Assembly: GCF_009729555.1 (NCBI RefSeq) | Contig: NZ_WODC01000007.1 | Coordinates: 124,001-188,000, forward strand | Reading direction: 5' to 3' | Source of the DNA: Pseudodesulfovibrio alkaliphilus | Lineage (GTDB): Bacteria > Desulfobacterota > Desulfovibrionia > Desulfovibrionales > Desulfovibrionaceae | Length of the DNA: 64,000 nt | Shown here: positions 51,431-60,031 of the stretch, piece by piece | Layout: the number at the start of each line of letters is the position of its first letter | Position numbering within the stretch: the first letter of the stretch is position 1 | The notes under the pieces: generated by a model | Told to the model about the DNA's origin: nothing | The model's input: the letters and a program-made list of their open reading frames with translations, nothing else | Databases searched by the model: none | Program-made: the position numbers and the translations under genes

Positions 51431-51460
51431 AAGGGTTGCAGCTTGTTGGCTGCAACCCTT
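51431..51460 (-). terminator. Terminator of the secG-tRNA-Leu transcript
   Basis: The minus strand has AAGGGTTGCAGC, a six-base loop and GCTGCAACCCTT, then CCTCTTTTGG. It starts ten bases past the tRNA 3' end. Confidence 0.85.
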
Positions 51461-51469
51461 TTGAGTTCG

Positions 51470-51556
51470 TGGTGCCGAGGGGGGGATTCGAACCCCCACG
51501 GAATTTCTTCCACTGCCCCCTCAAGACAGCGTGTCTACCAATTCCACCACCTCGGC
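51470..51556 (-). tRNA. tRNA-Leu, anticodon GAG
   Basis: The 87-base gene includes an encoded CCA. The acceptor stem GCCGAGG pairs with CCTCGGC. The D-loop is TTGGTAGAC-like. The anticodon stem CTGTC/GGCAG closes the loop TTGAGGG, giving anticodon GAG. A long variable arm (TGGAAGAAATTCCG) marks a class II tRNA. The T arm carries GGTTCGAATCC. It lies 13 bases after secG on the same strand, the same neighbourhood as secG-leuU in E. coli, where the tRNA is also Leu(GAG). Confidence 0.97.
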
Positions 51557-51569
51557 TTTATGCTTTGAG

Positions 51570-51917
51570 CTATTCGCTCTTGGCTTCGTCGCCGGTGTCC
51601 ATGAATTTCACGGACGGCTTCTGCTGGTCGGCCGGAACAATCGGCTGGACCACTCCCTCGCCCCGGAGCATGATGGAGTCGCGATCGGACACCTTATTGC
51701 CGGTGAGGACGTTGTAGGTCATAGAGGTGATCAGGAAAACCGTGGCCAAGCCTGCCGTGACCTTGACGAGAACACCCCCTGCGCCGCTGCTGCCGAACAT
51801 GGTGCTGCTGCCGCCGCCGAAGATGACGCCCATCCCCTCGTGACCGGACTGAAGCATTACTGCGCCGATCAGAAAGATGCAAGCTAAAACATGTATGACA
51901 ATGACTAAAGTTTCCAC
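51570..51917 (-). CDS. secG: Preprotein translocase subunit SecG
   Basis: SecG is a small membrane subunit of SecYEG. It has 115 residues and two membrane helices (VIVIHVLACIFLIGAVMLQS and VLVKVTAGLATVFLITSMTY) separated by the family motif MFGSSGAGGVL. The C-terminal tail (PADQQKPSVKF) is hydrophilic. It is encoded after tpiA and directly before tRNA-Leu. No other Sec core gene is nearby, but yajC-secDF are in the same window at 22-25 kb. Confidence 0.94.
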   Translation of the reverse strand: METLVIVIHVLACIFLIGAVMLQSGHEGMGVIFGGGSSTMFGSSGAGGVLVKVTAGLATVFLITSMTYNVLTGNKVSDRDSIMLRGEGVVQPIVPADQQKPSVKFMDTGDEAKSE

Positions 51918-51958
51918 AATCTTACCTTTGTATCACTCGTTGCGAGGCAGCCGCCTCA

Positions 51959-52714
51959 TCAGGCCAGAACGATCTGCGAAAAGCTTTCACCCTGCAAGCT
52001 CGCGCCTCCTACCAAGACACCGTCGACATTGTCAAGCGCAATAATTTCCGCGCAGTTGGAAGGTTTGACGCTGCCACCATACAATATTCTGATTTCATTA
52101 GCATTATCTCCAAACATAGCCACCATGGTTTTTCGGACAAAGGCATGGGCCTCCAGGATTTCCCGGGGGCCTGCCACCTCGCCGGTGCCGATGGCCCAAA
52201 CAGGCTCATAGGCCACGCACAGCCGTTCGGGGTCTATGTCGTTCGGCACGTCCGCAAGGCCAAGGCGAAGCTGGCGCTCAAGCACCTCCTCCACCCGCCC
52301 GGCCCGACGCTCCTCAATGAGTTCGCCTATGCACAAAATGACGCTCAGGCCCGAGGCAAGGCCGAATGCAGTCTTTTTGCCGACCAGTTCATCTCCCTCG
52401 CCGATGACGTGGCGACGCTCGGAATGCCCTGTCAGACCAAAGTGTGCCCCCTGGTCGAGCAGCATGCCCGGCGCGATCTCGCCGGTAAAAGCGCCCTCTT
52501 CCCGAAAGTAGAAATCCTGGCCGCCGACAAAGAACCCGGGAACCCCGGAAAAGACCTCGGACACGACCCCAAGGCTCGTGAAAGGCGGGCAGACAAGCAC
52601 CTCGCGATCCTCGGGCAGCGAAGAAGCGGCAAGTTTCAGCAACTCCTCGGCAGTTGCCTTGGCCTCCTCGCGGGTCTTATACATCTTCCAATTGGCAGCC
52701 ATCAATTTCTTCAT
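51959..52714 (-). CDS. tpiA: Triosephosphate isomerase
   Basis: It interconverts glyceraldehyde-3-phosphate and dihydroxyacetone phosphate. It has 251 residues. Catalytic residues are visible: Lys in ANWKMYKT, His in FGLTGHSERR, Glu in VAYEPVWAIGTG, and the phosphate-binding loop YGGSVKPSN. ATG 52714 overlaps the pgk stop (ATGA); an upstream in-frame ATG at 52726 lies further inside pgk. pgk and tpiA form a coupled glycolytic pair. Confidence 0.95.
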   Translation of the reverse strand: MKKLMAANWKMYKTREEAKATAEELLKLAASSLPEDREVLVCPPFTSLGVVSEVFSGVPGFFVGGQDFYFREEGAFTGEIAPGMLLDQGAHFGLTGHSERRHVIGEGDELVGKKTAFGLASGLSVILCIGELIEERRAGRVEEVLERQLRLGLADVPNDIDPERLCVAYEPVWAIGTGEVAGPREILEAHAFVRKTMVAMFGDNANEIRILYGGSVKPSNCAEIIALDNVDGVLVGGASLQGESFSQIVLA

Positions 52715-53913
52715 TTCTTCATGCACTCCTTCAAGGCTTGGATCGCGGGAAGATCCTTGCCTTCCAAAAACTGGAGGAAGGAGCCGCCGCCTGTGGATAT
52801 GAAGCTGAATTTGCCGGGAACTCCCTGCATGTGGACCACGGCGTCGGTGTCGCCGCCGCCCACGATGGTCAGGGCGTCGTCAAGATCGGCGATGGCGCGA
52901 CAGACGGCCATGGAACCCTCGGCAAAGGCAGGTGTCTCGAAGAGGCCCATGGGACCGTTCCAGACCACGGTTCGCGCCTTGGCGAGAACCTTCTTGAAGT
53001 TATTGATCGTTTCCGGCCCGATGTCCAGCACCAGGGAATGATCGGGGATGGCCGTGGCTGGACAGACGCCCTCGGCCTCGGTGGCGGTGTGTGTGGCCGC
53101 GTATTTGAAATCCACGGGCAAGTGCAGAGTGGTCCCAAGGTTCCTGGCCCGCTCCATGATGGAGAGAGCGTCGGGCACGAGATCCGGCTCCACCAGGGAC
53201 TTGCCTACCCCATGGCCCTTGGCCAGCAAAAAGGTGTTGGCCATGGCCCCGCCGACGATGATGTCGTCCACCTTGCCCAGGAGATTGTTGAGAATGCCGA
53301 GCTTGGTGGAAATTTTCGCCCCGCCGGAAACACAGACATAGGGGCGGTTCGGGTTGATCAGCACGTTGTCGAGATATTCGAGTTCCCGCTTGATCAGAAA
53401 ACCCGCGCAGCAGATGGGCGAATACTTTGGCACATCCACCACCGAGGCGTTGGCGCGATGGGCCACGCCAAAGGCGTCGTTGACATAAACATCGGCCATG
53501 GCGGCGAGTTGCTTGCCGAAATCGCCCCGCTCCTCTTCGGTCTTGCCTATCTCCTCGGGATAGAAGCGGAGGTTTTCGAGCATCATGACCTGTCCGGGCA
53601 GGAGGGCCGCGGCCATGGCCCGGGTCTCCTCGCCAACGCAATCGGGCGCCAGCTCCACAGGAACTCCCAGCAGTTCGGCGGTTCGACGGGCCACCGGCGC
53701 AAGCGAAAGCTCGGGCACGACCTTGCCCTTGGGTTTGCCCAAGTGGGCGCACAGGATGATGGCCGCCCCCTGCTCCAGAGCGTATTGCAGCGTGGGCATT
53801 GCCGCGACCATGCGGATGTCATCGGTAATGACTCCGTCATCCAGGGGAACATTGAAATCAACCCGATACAACAGCTTCCTGCCAGCGATGTCAATCTGGT
53901 CAATAAACTTCAT
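52711..53913 (-). CDS. pgk: Phosphoglycerate kinase
   Basis: It transfers a phosphate between 1,3-bisphosphoglycerate and ADP. It has 400 residues. The N-terminal signature is YRVDFNVPLDDG, the hinge region contains VVWNGPMGLFETPAF, and the nucleotide site is TIVGGGDTDAVVH. The ATG 53913 (MKFIDQIDIAG) has AAAGG upstream and lies just past the rimI stop; the frame to 53943 would overlap rimI without a site. It is coupled to tpiA. Confidence 0.95.
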   Translation of the reverse strand: MKFIDQIDIAGRKLLYRVDFNVPLDDGVITDDIRMVAAMPTLQYALEQGAAIILCAHLGKPKGKVVPELSLAPVARRTAELLGVPVELAPDCVGEETRAMAAALLPGQVMMLENLRFYPEEIGKTEEERGDFGKQLAAMADVYVNDAFGVAHRANASVVDVPKYSPICCAGFLIKRELEYLDNVLINPNRPYVCVSGGAKISTKLGILNNLLGKVDDIIVGGAMANTFLLAKGHGVGKSLVEPDLVPDALSIMERARNLGTTLHLPVDFKYAATHTATEAEGVCPATAIPDHSLVLDIGPETINNFKKVLAKARTVVWNGPMGLFETPAFAEGSMAVCRAIADLDDALTIVGGGDTDAVVHMQGVPGKFSFISTGGGSFLQFLEGKDLPAIQALKECMKK

Positions 53914-53923
53914 TTCATTACCT

Positions 53924-54391
53924 TTACTGATTTTTTTGGTCATAATCCCGCCTTATTTCATGCCTGAACAACAGGGCGTCGTCCCCGGTGTCGGGATAAT
54001 AGCGTTTCCTGACCCCTATCTGTTCATAACCGAACTTCAGATATAAATCGATAGCCGCAACATTGGACGCCTTGACATCCAAAAAGCTTTTGGCGACCCC
54101 CTTCTTGGCGCAGACTTCAAGAGCCCTGGCCAACAGGGCAGCACCGATGCCGCAACGACGATGCTCCGGGTGCACAGCGAGGTTGAGAATCTCCATCTCA
54201 TCCTCCACCAGGGAAAAGGCGATATACCCGGCCAGACGCCCGCCCTGGCGCATCCCGAGGACACGATACACACCACGCTCAAGCCCCATGGCGAACTGCT
54301 CCCGCGTCCAGTGATAAGCAAAGCACAGCCGCTCAAGACGCATCAGCTCGTCCATATCGCTCTCGCCCAATGCCACCACCCTTTCCACCAT
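53924..54391 (-). CDS. rimI: Ribosomal protein S18 alanine N-acetyltransferase-like protein
   Basis: This GNAT-family acetyltransferase has 155 residues. The acetyl-CoA signature is LAVHPEHRRCGIGAALLARAL and the C-terminal block is DVKASNVAAIDLYLKFGYEQIG, typical of RimI. The target is likely the S18 N-terminus, although some RimI homologues act more broadly. ATG 54391 has AGGGGG nine bases upstream; the earlier ATG at 54400 has it directly adjacent. It precedes pgk on the same strand. Confidence 0.9.
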   Translation of the reverse strand: MVERVVALGESDMDELMRLERLCFAYHWTREQFAMGLERGVYRVLGMRQGGRLAGYIAFSLVEDEMEILNLAVHPEHRRCGIGAALLARALEVCAKKGVAKSFLDVKASNVAAIDLYLKFGYEQIGVRKRYYPDTGDDALLFRHEIRRDYDQKNQ

Positions 54392-54496
54392 GCGCCTCAT
54401 CCCCCTCTTTCAACCGGCCTTCCACTCTGGATAACCAGGGCTGATACGTGTATGCTCGTCTTATACCAGCCAATCAGAACGCCGGGAGCAGGGACA

Positions 54497-55036
54497 ATGA
54501 TATTCTCCAAAAAATCATCCGCAAGAATCGATCCGGCACGATTCGTCGAAGTCGTGGACGGGAACAACAGACCACTGGCCGTACTGGACAAGGACATGGC
54601 CCATCGCCAACTCCTGCGCCATCGCTCGGTGCAGGTTCTCGTCTTCAACACGGACAAGAAAATCTACCTGCAAAAACGAAGCGCGAACAAGCGCTTCTTC
54701 CCCGGCCGCTGGGACATTTCGGCCAGAACACACCCGCATGTGAGCGAGGCTTCGGCCGATGCCGCCCTGCGAGTGCTCCGCGAGGAGCTGAACCTGACGG
54801 TGGAGCACACCCAGTTCGTCCGGACCCTGCCCGCATGCGCCGAGACAGGGTTTGAACACATCTCCATCTATACCCTGCCACGCAACACCCAGCCCATTAC
54901 CCCCAACAGCGATGAAGTTTCCGAAGGCTATCACTTCTCGCGAGAGGAACTGACCTGTCTGGTCAAGGAATTTCGCGAGTTGCTGACACCAAATCTCGTC
55001 ACCCTGTGGGAGGCCGGACTGCTTGTAAGCGTTTAG
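54497..55036 (+). CDS. Nudix hydrolase (IPP-isomerase-like / YfcD type)
   Basis: This Nudix family protein has 179 residues. The core reads VQVLVFNTDKKIYLQKRSANKR, then GRWDISARTHPHVSEASADA and ALRVLREELNL, a degenerate Nudix box in which the first glycine is replaced. The closest look-alikes are the IPP isomerase-type Nudix proteins. The start ATG 54497 sits behind AGCAGGG. A longer frame starting at 54161 overlaps rimI and is a shadow. Its stop overlaps the convergent inositol phosphatase stop by three bases. Confidence 0.88.
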   Translation: MIFSKKSSARIDPARFVEVVDGNNRPLAVLDKDMAHRQLLRHRSVQVLVFNTDKKIYLQKRSANKRFFPGRWDISARTHPHVSEASADAALRVLREELNLTVEHTQFVRTLPACAETGFEHISIYTLPRNTQPITPNSDEVSEGYHFSREELTCLVKEFRELLTPNLVTLWEAGLLVSV

Positions 55037-55824
55037 CCGCCGCAAATCAACCGGGACAACTCGCGATGAACAAGTCCGTTAGTGGCCAGGATGGTTCCTG
55101 CCCCCAGCGAGTAGTCCTTTCCACTGTCATATTCCGTCACCCTGCCTCCTGCCTCGCGGACCAGCAACCATCCGGCGGCGGTGTCCCACGGCCTGAGTGC
55201 ACTCTCGTAGAACCCTGCATACCGGCCGCAAGCCACATAGGCCAGATCAAGAGCGGCAGCACCCACCCTGCGCACCCCCTGGACCCGCGGCAACACGGCC
55301 TTCAGCCGGTCAAGGATGGGCTCCAGGTGCTCCTCAATGGCATAGGGAAACCCGGTGGCGATCAGTGCTTGCTCCATGGCCCCCTCGGTCGAAACGGTCA
55401 CAGGAGCGCCATTGAGCAGGGCTCCGCCTCCCTCGCGCACGGAAAAAAGCTCGCCAAGGAGCGGCAGGTTGACCACCCCGAGAACCACTCTGTCCCTCTG
55501 CCACAAGGCGATGGAGGTGGCCACGAAAGGCAGGCCGTTGGCGAAATTGGTGGTGCCGTCCACCGGATCGATTATCCAGGTCAATTCACCGGGTTCAGTG
55601 GAGCTGGCCGTTTCCTCGGCCAGAAAATCCGAACCGGGTAGAAGTGCCGCCAGTTCGTCCTTGAGCATTTCCTCAACGGCGAAATCCGTCTCCGTGACCA
55701 GATCTATCCTGCCCTTGTGCGTCACCTTGCGGGCCTGCCCGGCGCCCCTGACCACGATGCCGCCCGCCCGGACCGCGATGGATTCAAGCCCTGTCTGAAT
55801 CCGTTTGACCTCATGCTCATCCAT
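55033..55824 (-). CDS. Inositol monophosphatase family protein
   Basis: This magnesium-dependent phosphatase has 263 residues. The motifs are FLAEETASSTEPGE, WIIDPVDGTTNFANGLPF and RPWDTAAGWLLVREAGGRVTEY, carrying the metal-binding acidic residues. Homologues include SuhB and Hal2-like enzymes; the substrate (inositol-1-phosphate, or a sulfur nucleotide such as PAP) is not decided by sequence. ATG 55824 (MDEHEVKRI) follows GGGAGCGGGCC. The frame upstream to 55881 crosses the terminator and is rejected. Confidence 0.91.
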   Translation of the reverse strand: MDEHEVKRIQTGLESIAVRAGGIVVRGAGQARKVTHKGRIDLVTETDFAVEEMLKDELAALLPGSDFLAEETASSTEPGELTWIIDPVDGTTNFANGLPFVATSIALWQRDRVVLGVVNLPLLGELFSVREGGGALLNGAPVTVSTEGAMEQALIATGFPYAIEEHLEPILDRLKAVLPRVQGVRRVGAAALDLAYVACGRYAGFYESALRPWDTAAGWLLVREAGGRVTEYDSGKDYSLGAGTILATNGLVHRELSRLICGG

Positions 55825-55838
55825 GGCCCGCTCCCCAT

Positions 55839-55864
55839 AAAAAAGGGCGGTATTCATACCGCCC
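55839..55864 (-). terminator. Intrinsic terminator of the DUF6485 gene
   Basis: On the minus strand GGGCGGTAT, a two-base centre and ATACCGCCC are followed by six T (55844-55839). It starts 26 bases past the DUF6485 stop and precedes the inositol-phosphatase start. Confidence 0.88.
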
Positions 55865-55890
55865 GGTTTCGTATTTCCCACAATGACAGC

Positions 55891-56094
55891 TCAGGACCTG
55901 CGCTGGATGAAGAATTGCACGGTCCTGTTGTATGTCTTCTCCTCCTCGGCGGTGAAGAAACAGGCCGGAATCTCACCGCGCTGCCTGTGGTAGTGCAGAC
56001 ATTCGCAACAGATGCCATGCTTGTCGCATGAGTAGGTGCATGTACAGTACTGCTCATTGATCTTGGCCCGTGGGCACTGGTCCTTCTTCTTCAT
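55891..56094 (-). CDS. Small cysteine-rich protein (DUF6485-like)
   Basis: This 67-residue protein begins MKKKDQCPRAKINEQYCTC. Eight cysteines lie in close spacing (CTCTYSCDKHGICCECLHYH), followed by GEIPACFF and a helical tail. The pattern suggests a metal- or cluster-binding miniprotein. It matches my memory of DUF6485, which has no known function. Start ATG 56094 is the one next to the conserved core; an upstream start at 56112 adds six residues. The divergent 594-residue gene shares its promoter region. Confidence 0.8.
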   Translation of the reverse strand: MKKKDQCPRAKINEQYCTCTYSCDKHGICCECLHYHRQRGEIPACFFTAEEEKTYNRTVQFFIQRRS

Positions 56095-56251
56095 TCGATA
56101 ACCCCTCGTCACGCTACGCCTGGTTGCAGGATTCGTCGTTCGGCCATGGGCACCGTAGCCAATCAGAACCAGAGTGTCAATTATTCAAGCCTATTGATTG
56201 TAAGGCATTTTGCCAGACATCTCCCCCGGATAGTAGCAAAAAACCAGCCGA

Positions 56252-56280
56252 TTGACGTATCGTTCGGTGTCAAATACGTT
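56252..56280 (+). promoter_or_regulatory. Possible sigma-70 promoter for the 594-residue gene
   Basis: TTGACG (56252-56257), 17-base spacer, TACGTT (56275-56280). The expected transcript start lies near 56287, 25 bases ahead of the first ATG. The -10 hexamer matches the consensus in only three of six places. Confidence 0.45.
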
Positions 56281-56311
56281 GAATTGCATCATAAACAGAT
56301 GTATGTATTAA

Positions 56312-58096
56312 ATGTCGCGCAAGCAGGAAGCGACCCCCCTGTTGTTATCATCATCTGATCACGGACTGTCAGCCATGTGGGAAAAAGCGTTCAGCCAGGT
56401 ACCGGGCTTCAACGGGAACCGCGAGCCGCTCCGGGCGCAATCCCTTGAAGAACTCAAGGAGCACCTTGACTATACCCACATCCGTCAGTGCCTGCTTCGC
56501 CCCTACTTCGAGGAAAAGGACTATCCAGTGGTGGAGGCCAGGGAGCTGCTTCCCTCCTTTGAGGTGGATCTGCATGAATACAAAAACCTGCCTGGCTTCA
56601 GCATGGTGGTCTTTGACAGGCCCCTGAATTCTTTTCAGGAGGTTTTTCAGTACGACGCCCTGCACGCGCCCACGGACTGGGAAATGCCCCAGGCTGCGGA
56701 ATACGCCTGCCAGCTTGAGGAATCGGTCATCGCCACCAATGTCCGCACTTTTCTCAGCCGTCTGCCCAAGCGTCATCACGCAAGATTCCTTGAACATTTC
56801 GAAGGCCAGGACATTTGCGGAATGGACCTGTACGACGAATTGCTCCCTTTTCTGCTCGAATTGGAGCGGGCCCATGTGATGGCCCACGACGCCACGGGAC
56901 GATTCACCCTTCAAGGGGTCTATGCCTCGCTGCCATCGAACCTCGACAGCGAGCTGAAGCAGTTCGGGCTGCGCATTGGCAAGTTCAAGCCTGGCAACAA
57001 CATCATGTATGAATGCAACCGATTGTTCGTTTACCAGTTCATGATGGAGCTGTACGGCTTTCCCATCGTCTCGGAGCGGCGCACCTCCTCGGCCATGTTT
57101 TCCATCCGGCTGCTGCGTCAGAACCAGCGCTTCATCGTCCGCGTTCTGGGCCAGAGTGATCGGACCATCACCACACTCATGTCTCGCCAGGCGGACGCCC
57201 CTGCCAGGATACGCCGCTACCCCCGCGTGGAAAAAATCGCCCTGGTGCGCGTCAACGAAAGCCAAAAGGAGACCATAGAACTCCTTGAGGACCAGGGATT
57301 CTTCGTGGACAGCAAAAACCGCGTGGTTATTCTGCGCGTCACCTACCAGCAGCACGAATACAATCCGAAAAACGTGCGCGAGGACAGGGCTCTCTCTGTC
57401 CATCGCCAGGAGGTCGTTCACCCGTTCACCGGCCGGACAATCGACGCCCTGAACATCATCCAGAACGTCCAGAACATGATTCTGCGTCTCAACGACATCG
57501 TTCGCGGCGAATGCCGCATTCCCATCAGCTACCGCCGCAGCGAGATCATCCGCTCCACCGAGAGCCATGAGGATCGGCTCAAGGTGCTCTCCATGTGGCT
57601 TTCCAAGCACATGTACAGGATAGTTGATTACTCGGACGAATACTTCGCCCAGGTGGTCAAGGTGCTTGACGGCTATCTGCTCGCCCCCGACAATTACGAT
57701 GTCTTCAGCGAGCATCACGAACTGCATCAGGAGGTATGGGGACGCTTCAGCCACATTCAGCAGGCGCGAAAGGTCCGCATTCTCGAAGAACTTCGCTGGC
57801 GTCGCTATCGGGGACAGCCGGTTTCCTACAAGGAAATGCTTGAGATCATGACCGACATCCTCGGCGATCTGAAGTTCGAAATCGTCAACTATTTCGACAA
57901 ACTGGTAGCCAAAGTGCTGATCATCGGCGAGGATGTGGCTGCCGATGCCTATCTGCGGCGAAAGTATGTGGAAATCAAGGATGACTCCCTCTCCCCTTAC
58001 GGCCTGGAAATCAGGCGGCTGTATCACCGCCTTGTGGCCCTGCTTGACGAGTTCCGTTCCATCAGAAAATCCCGTACACTAGGCGGCGCAGGCTGA
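56312..58096 (+). CDS. Uncharacterised 594-residue protein
   Basis: I do not recognise any named domain. The protein is soluble, highly charged and predicted mostly alpha-helical, with no signal peptide or transmembrane helix. It starts either at 56312 or at ATG 56375 (MWEKAFSQVPGFNG), neither with a clear ribosome site. The middle contains LGQSDRTITTLMSRQADAPAR and PRVEKIALVRVNESQKETIE; the C-terminal third is a long helical segment, DRLKVLSMWLSKHMYRIVD to SIRKSRTLGG. Codon use is like the neighbours. It stands before gcvT with a 130-base gap. Size and composition suggest a genuine cytoplasmic protein. Confidence 0.88.
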   Translation: MSRKQEATPLLLSSSDHGLSAMWEKAFSQVPGFNGNREPLRAQSLEELKEHLDYTHIRQCLLRPYFEEKDYPVVEARELLPSFEVDLHEYKNLPGFSMVVFDRPLNSFQEVFQYDALHAPTDWEMPQAAEYACQLEESVIATNVRTFLSRLPKRHHARFLEHFEGQDICGMDLYDELLPFLLELERAHVMAHDATGRFTLQGVYASLPSNLDSELKQFGLRIGKFKPGNNIMYECNRLFVYQFMMELYGFPIVSERRTSSAMFSIRLLRQNQRFIVRVLGQSDRTITTLMSRQADAPARIRRYPRVEKIALVRVNESQKETIELLEDQGFFVDSKNRVVILRVTYQQHEYNPKNVREDRALSVHRQEVVHPFTGRTIDALNIIQNVQNMILRLNDIVRGECRIPISYRRSEIIRSTESHEDRLKVLSMWLSKHMYRIVDYSDEYFAQVVKVLDGYLLAPDNYDVFSEHHELHQEVWGRFSHIQQARKVRILEELRWRRYRGQPVSYKEMLEIMTDILGDLKFEIVNYFDKLVAKVLIIGEDVAADAYLRRKYVEIKDDSLSPYGLEIRRLYHRLVALLDEFRSIRKSRTLGGAG

Positions 58097-58226
58097 CCGG
58101 CCGAGCAATATGACCGACACCCCGGCCGTGGCAGAGCCGCTGGCACGGGTCGCTCAGACGGTTCATCCCGGCGAACCCGAATTCATGCTCCCGACGACCA
58201 GACACACGTTCCGCAAGGAGGAAACC

Positions 58227-59309
58227 TTGGAATCCCTGGCAACCACCCCCCTCACCGACTGGCACCGGGAAAACGGCGCCAAAATGGCCCCCTTTGCCGG
58301 TTTCAACATGCCGGTGCAATACAAAGGCATCCTCATTGAGCACCAGCACACCCGCGAAAAGGCAGGCATCTTCGACATCTGCCATATGGGCGAGTTCAAG
58401 CTGTCCGGCCCCGGCTCCATGGAGACGCTGAACAAAGTGGTCAGCCACGACCTGACCACCCTGGACCCGGGAAAATGCCGCTACGGCTTCCTGCTCAACC
58501 GTTCTGGCGGCATTATGGACGACCTGATAATCTATTGCCTGGGCAAGGATGAGTACATGCTCGTCGTCAACGGCGCCTGCCGGACAAAGGACTTCGAACA
58601 CATCCGGGCCAATCTTGCGGCAGGGCCGGTGTTGGCAGACATCAGCGAGGAAACGGGCAAGATCGACGTGCAGGGACCACAAAGCCTGAGCGTTCTGGAA
58701 ACCCTGACCGAAAAAAAATGGAACGAATTGAAATATTTCAACTTCGAACCCACGGACTGCCTCGGCTTCCCCATGCTTGTCAGTCGGACAGGATACACGG
58801 GCGAGCTGGGCTACGAACTCTATCTGCCCGCGGACAAGGCGTTGTCGGTCTGGAAAAAACTCGCCGCCGACGCACGTGTCGAGCCGGTGGGTCTTGGCGC
58901 ACGCGACACCTTGCGCCTTGAGATAGGCTATCCGCTCTACGGCCAGGATCTGGACGAGGAGCACACGCCCGTGGAAGCCGGGGCCGGGTTCTTTCTGAAA
59001 AAGGAAAGCGATTACATCGGCAAGTCAGGACTCGGCGAGGTCCGCCAGATGCTTGTTCCCCTGGTCATCGAGGGCCGCCGAACGGCCCGGCATCACGATG
59101 AAGTCCACCTGCCTTCGGGCGAGAAAGTCGGGGTTGTCACCAGTGGTTCCTTCGCCCCCAGCCTCGGGCATTGCGTGGCCTTGGCCTATATCCGCGCCGA
59201 AGATGTCAATGTCGAACGCTTTGTCATTAAAACGGCCAGGACTGAGCTAGAAGCGAAACGGACCGAGCTCCCCTTCTACAAGGAGGGAACAGCCCGGATG
59301 AAGGTCTAA
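58227..59309 (+). CDS. gcvT: Aminomethyltransferase (glycine cleavage T protein)
   Basis: It transfers the aminomethyl carbon of glycine to tetrahydrofolate. It has 360 residues. The N-terminal block is TPLTDWHRENGAKMAPFAGF with the family's KxxPFAGF. It contains FDICHMGEFKLSG, FLLNRSGGIMDDLI, SRTGYTGELGYELYLP and LGARDTLRLEIGYPLYG, all T-protein signatures. The start is TTG at 58227 with AAGGAGG at the right distance. An ATG at 58110 would add 39 residues of unrelated Pro/Thr-rich sequence. The gcvH and gcvP genes are not in the window. Confidence 0.94.
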   Translation: MESLATTPLTDWHRENGAKMAPFAGFNMPVQYKGILIEHQHTREKAGIFDICHMGEFKLSGPGSMETLNKVVSHDLTTLDPGKCRYGFLLNRSGGIMDDLIIYCLGKDEYMLVVNGACRTKDFEHIRANLAAGPVLADISEETGKIDVQGPQSLSVLETLTEKKWNELKYFNFEPTDCLGFPMLVSRTGYTGELGYELYLPADKALSVWKKLAADARVEPVGLGARDTLRLEIGYPLYGQDLDEEHTPVEAGAGFFLKKESDYIGKSGLGEVRQMLVPLVIEGRRTARHHDEVHLPSGEKVGVVTSGSFAPSLGHCVALAYIRAEDVNVERFVIKTARTELEAKRTELPFYKEGTARMKV

Positions 59310-59338
59310 AAACCTGCTCACTCGAACAAGACAGAGAT

Positions 59339-59361
59339 GGGACGCCTCGGCGTCCCTTTTT
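59339..59361 (+). terminator. Intrinsic terminator of gcvT
   Basis: GGGACGCC, a two-base loop centre and GGCGTCCC, followed by TTTTT. It lies 30 bases past the gcvT stop, in the gap before the convergent acyltransferase. Confidence 0.9.
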
Positions 59362-59365
59362 GGTG

Positions 59366-60031
59366 CTATCGATCCGTTGTCAGCTCGTGTGCTCCAAGGG
59401 CGAGCATCTGCTGCTCCAGTCGCTCAAGTTCCCGGACCAGCACCGCCTCGGTCAGCTTTTCGTCCGTGACCTCCATGGGCTCGCCGATGTACACAGGGCA
59501 GCGCGTGAAGGGCATGGGCAATACGAAATGATCCCAGGACTTCTTAAATATCTTTGCCCGCTTGGGATAGGCGCGCATGGGTACGATGGCCGCTCCCGCC
59601 TTCTGGGCCAGGTAGATGACGCCGCCCTTGGGTTTGTGTCTCGGTCCGCGTGGGCCGTCCACGGTAAAGACGGCCATGCGATTCTGCCCGGCCATAACCC
59701 GAACCGCCTGCAACAATGCCTTGACCCCGCCGCGAGAGCTGGACCCCCGGACAGTGACATGTCCGAGGCGCTCAATGACCCGGGCGATGACTTCGCCGTC
59801 CTTGCTCTGGCTGACAAACGTGACCAAGTCGGAGGAAATGGTGTGGCCAAACCCGGTCACGGGGAAAATTTCTCCATGCCATAGGGCCAGCACCAGCGGT
59901 CGCCGGTCCTGTCCTCGCTTGAGAATTTCGTCAAGGTTTCCATGGGGCTCAAAGCGAAGCGTGGCCACCCACGCCCGGTAGAAGGCGGCAAGGACAAAGG
60001 AAAGCTTGCCGGGATCAATGGAAATTTTCAT
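59366..60031 (-). CDS. DUF374 / lysophospholipid acyltransferase-like protein
   Basis: This 221-residue protein resembles the LpxL-like acyltransferases. The N-terminal part has LVLALWHGEIFPVTGFG, containing the His-x3-Asp/Glu-type catalytic pattern of this superfamily. DGPRGPRHKPKGGVIYLAQK is a second family block. The C-terminus is shorter than in glycerol-3-phosphate acyltransferases. A membrane role in lipid or lipid A modification is likely. The start ATG 60031 (MKISIDPGK) has a weak ribosome site; an extension to 60079 adds 16 residues. Confidence 0.85.
   Translation of the reverse strand: MKISIDPGKLSFVLAAFYRAWVATLRFEPHGNLDEILKRGQDRRPLVLALWHGEIFPVTGFGHTISSDLVTFVSQSKDGEVIARVIERLGHVTVRGSSSRGGVKALLQAVRVMAGQNRMAVFTVDGPRGPRHKPKGGVIYLAQKAGAAIVPMRAYPKRAKIFKKSWDHFVLPMPFTRCPVYIGEPMEVTDEKLTEAVLVRELERLEQQMLALGAHELTTDR

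Noticed and set aside
58097-58226. A glycine riboswitch upstream of gcvT
   Set aside because: I looked for the conserved aptamer patterns and did not find them. The leader has no matching tandem architecture.
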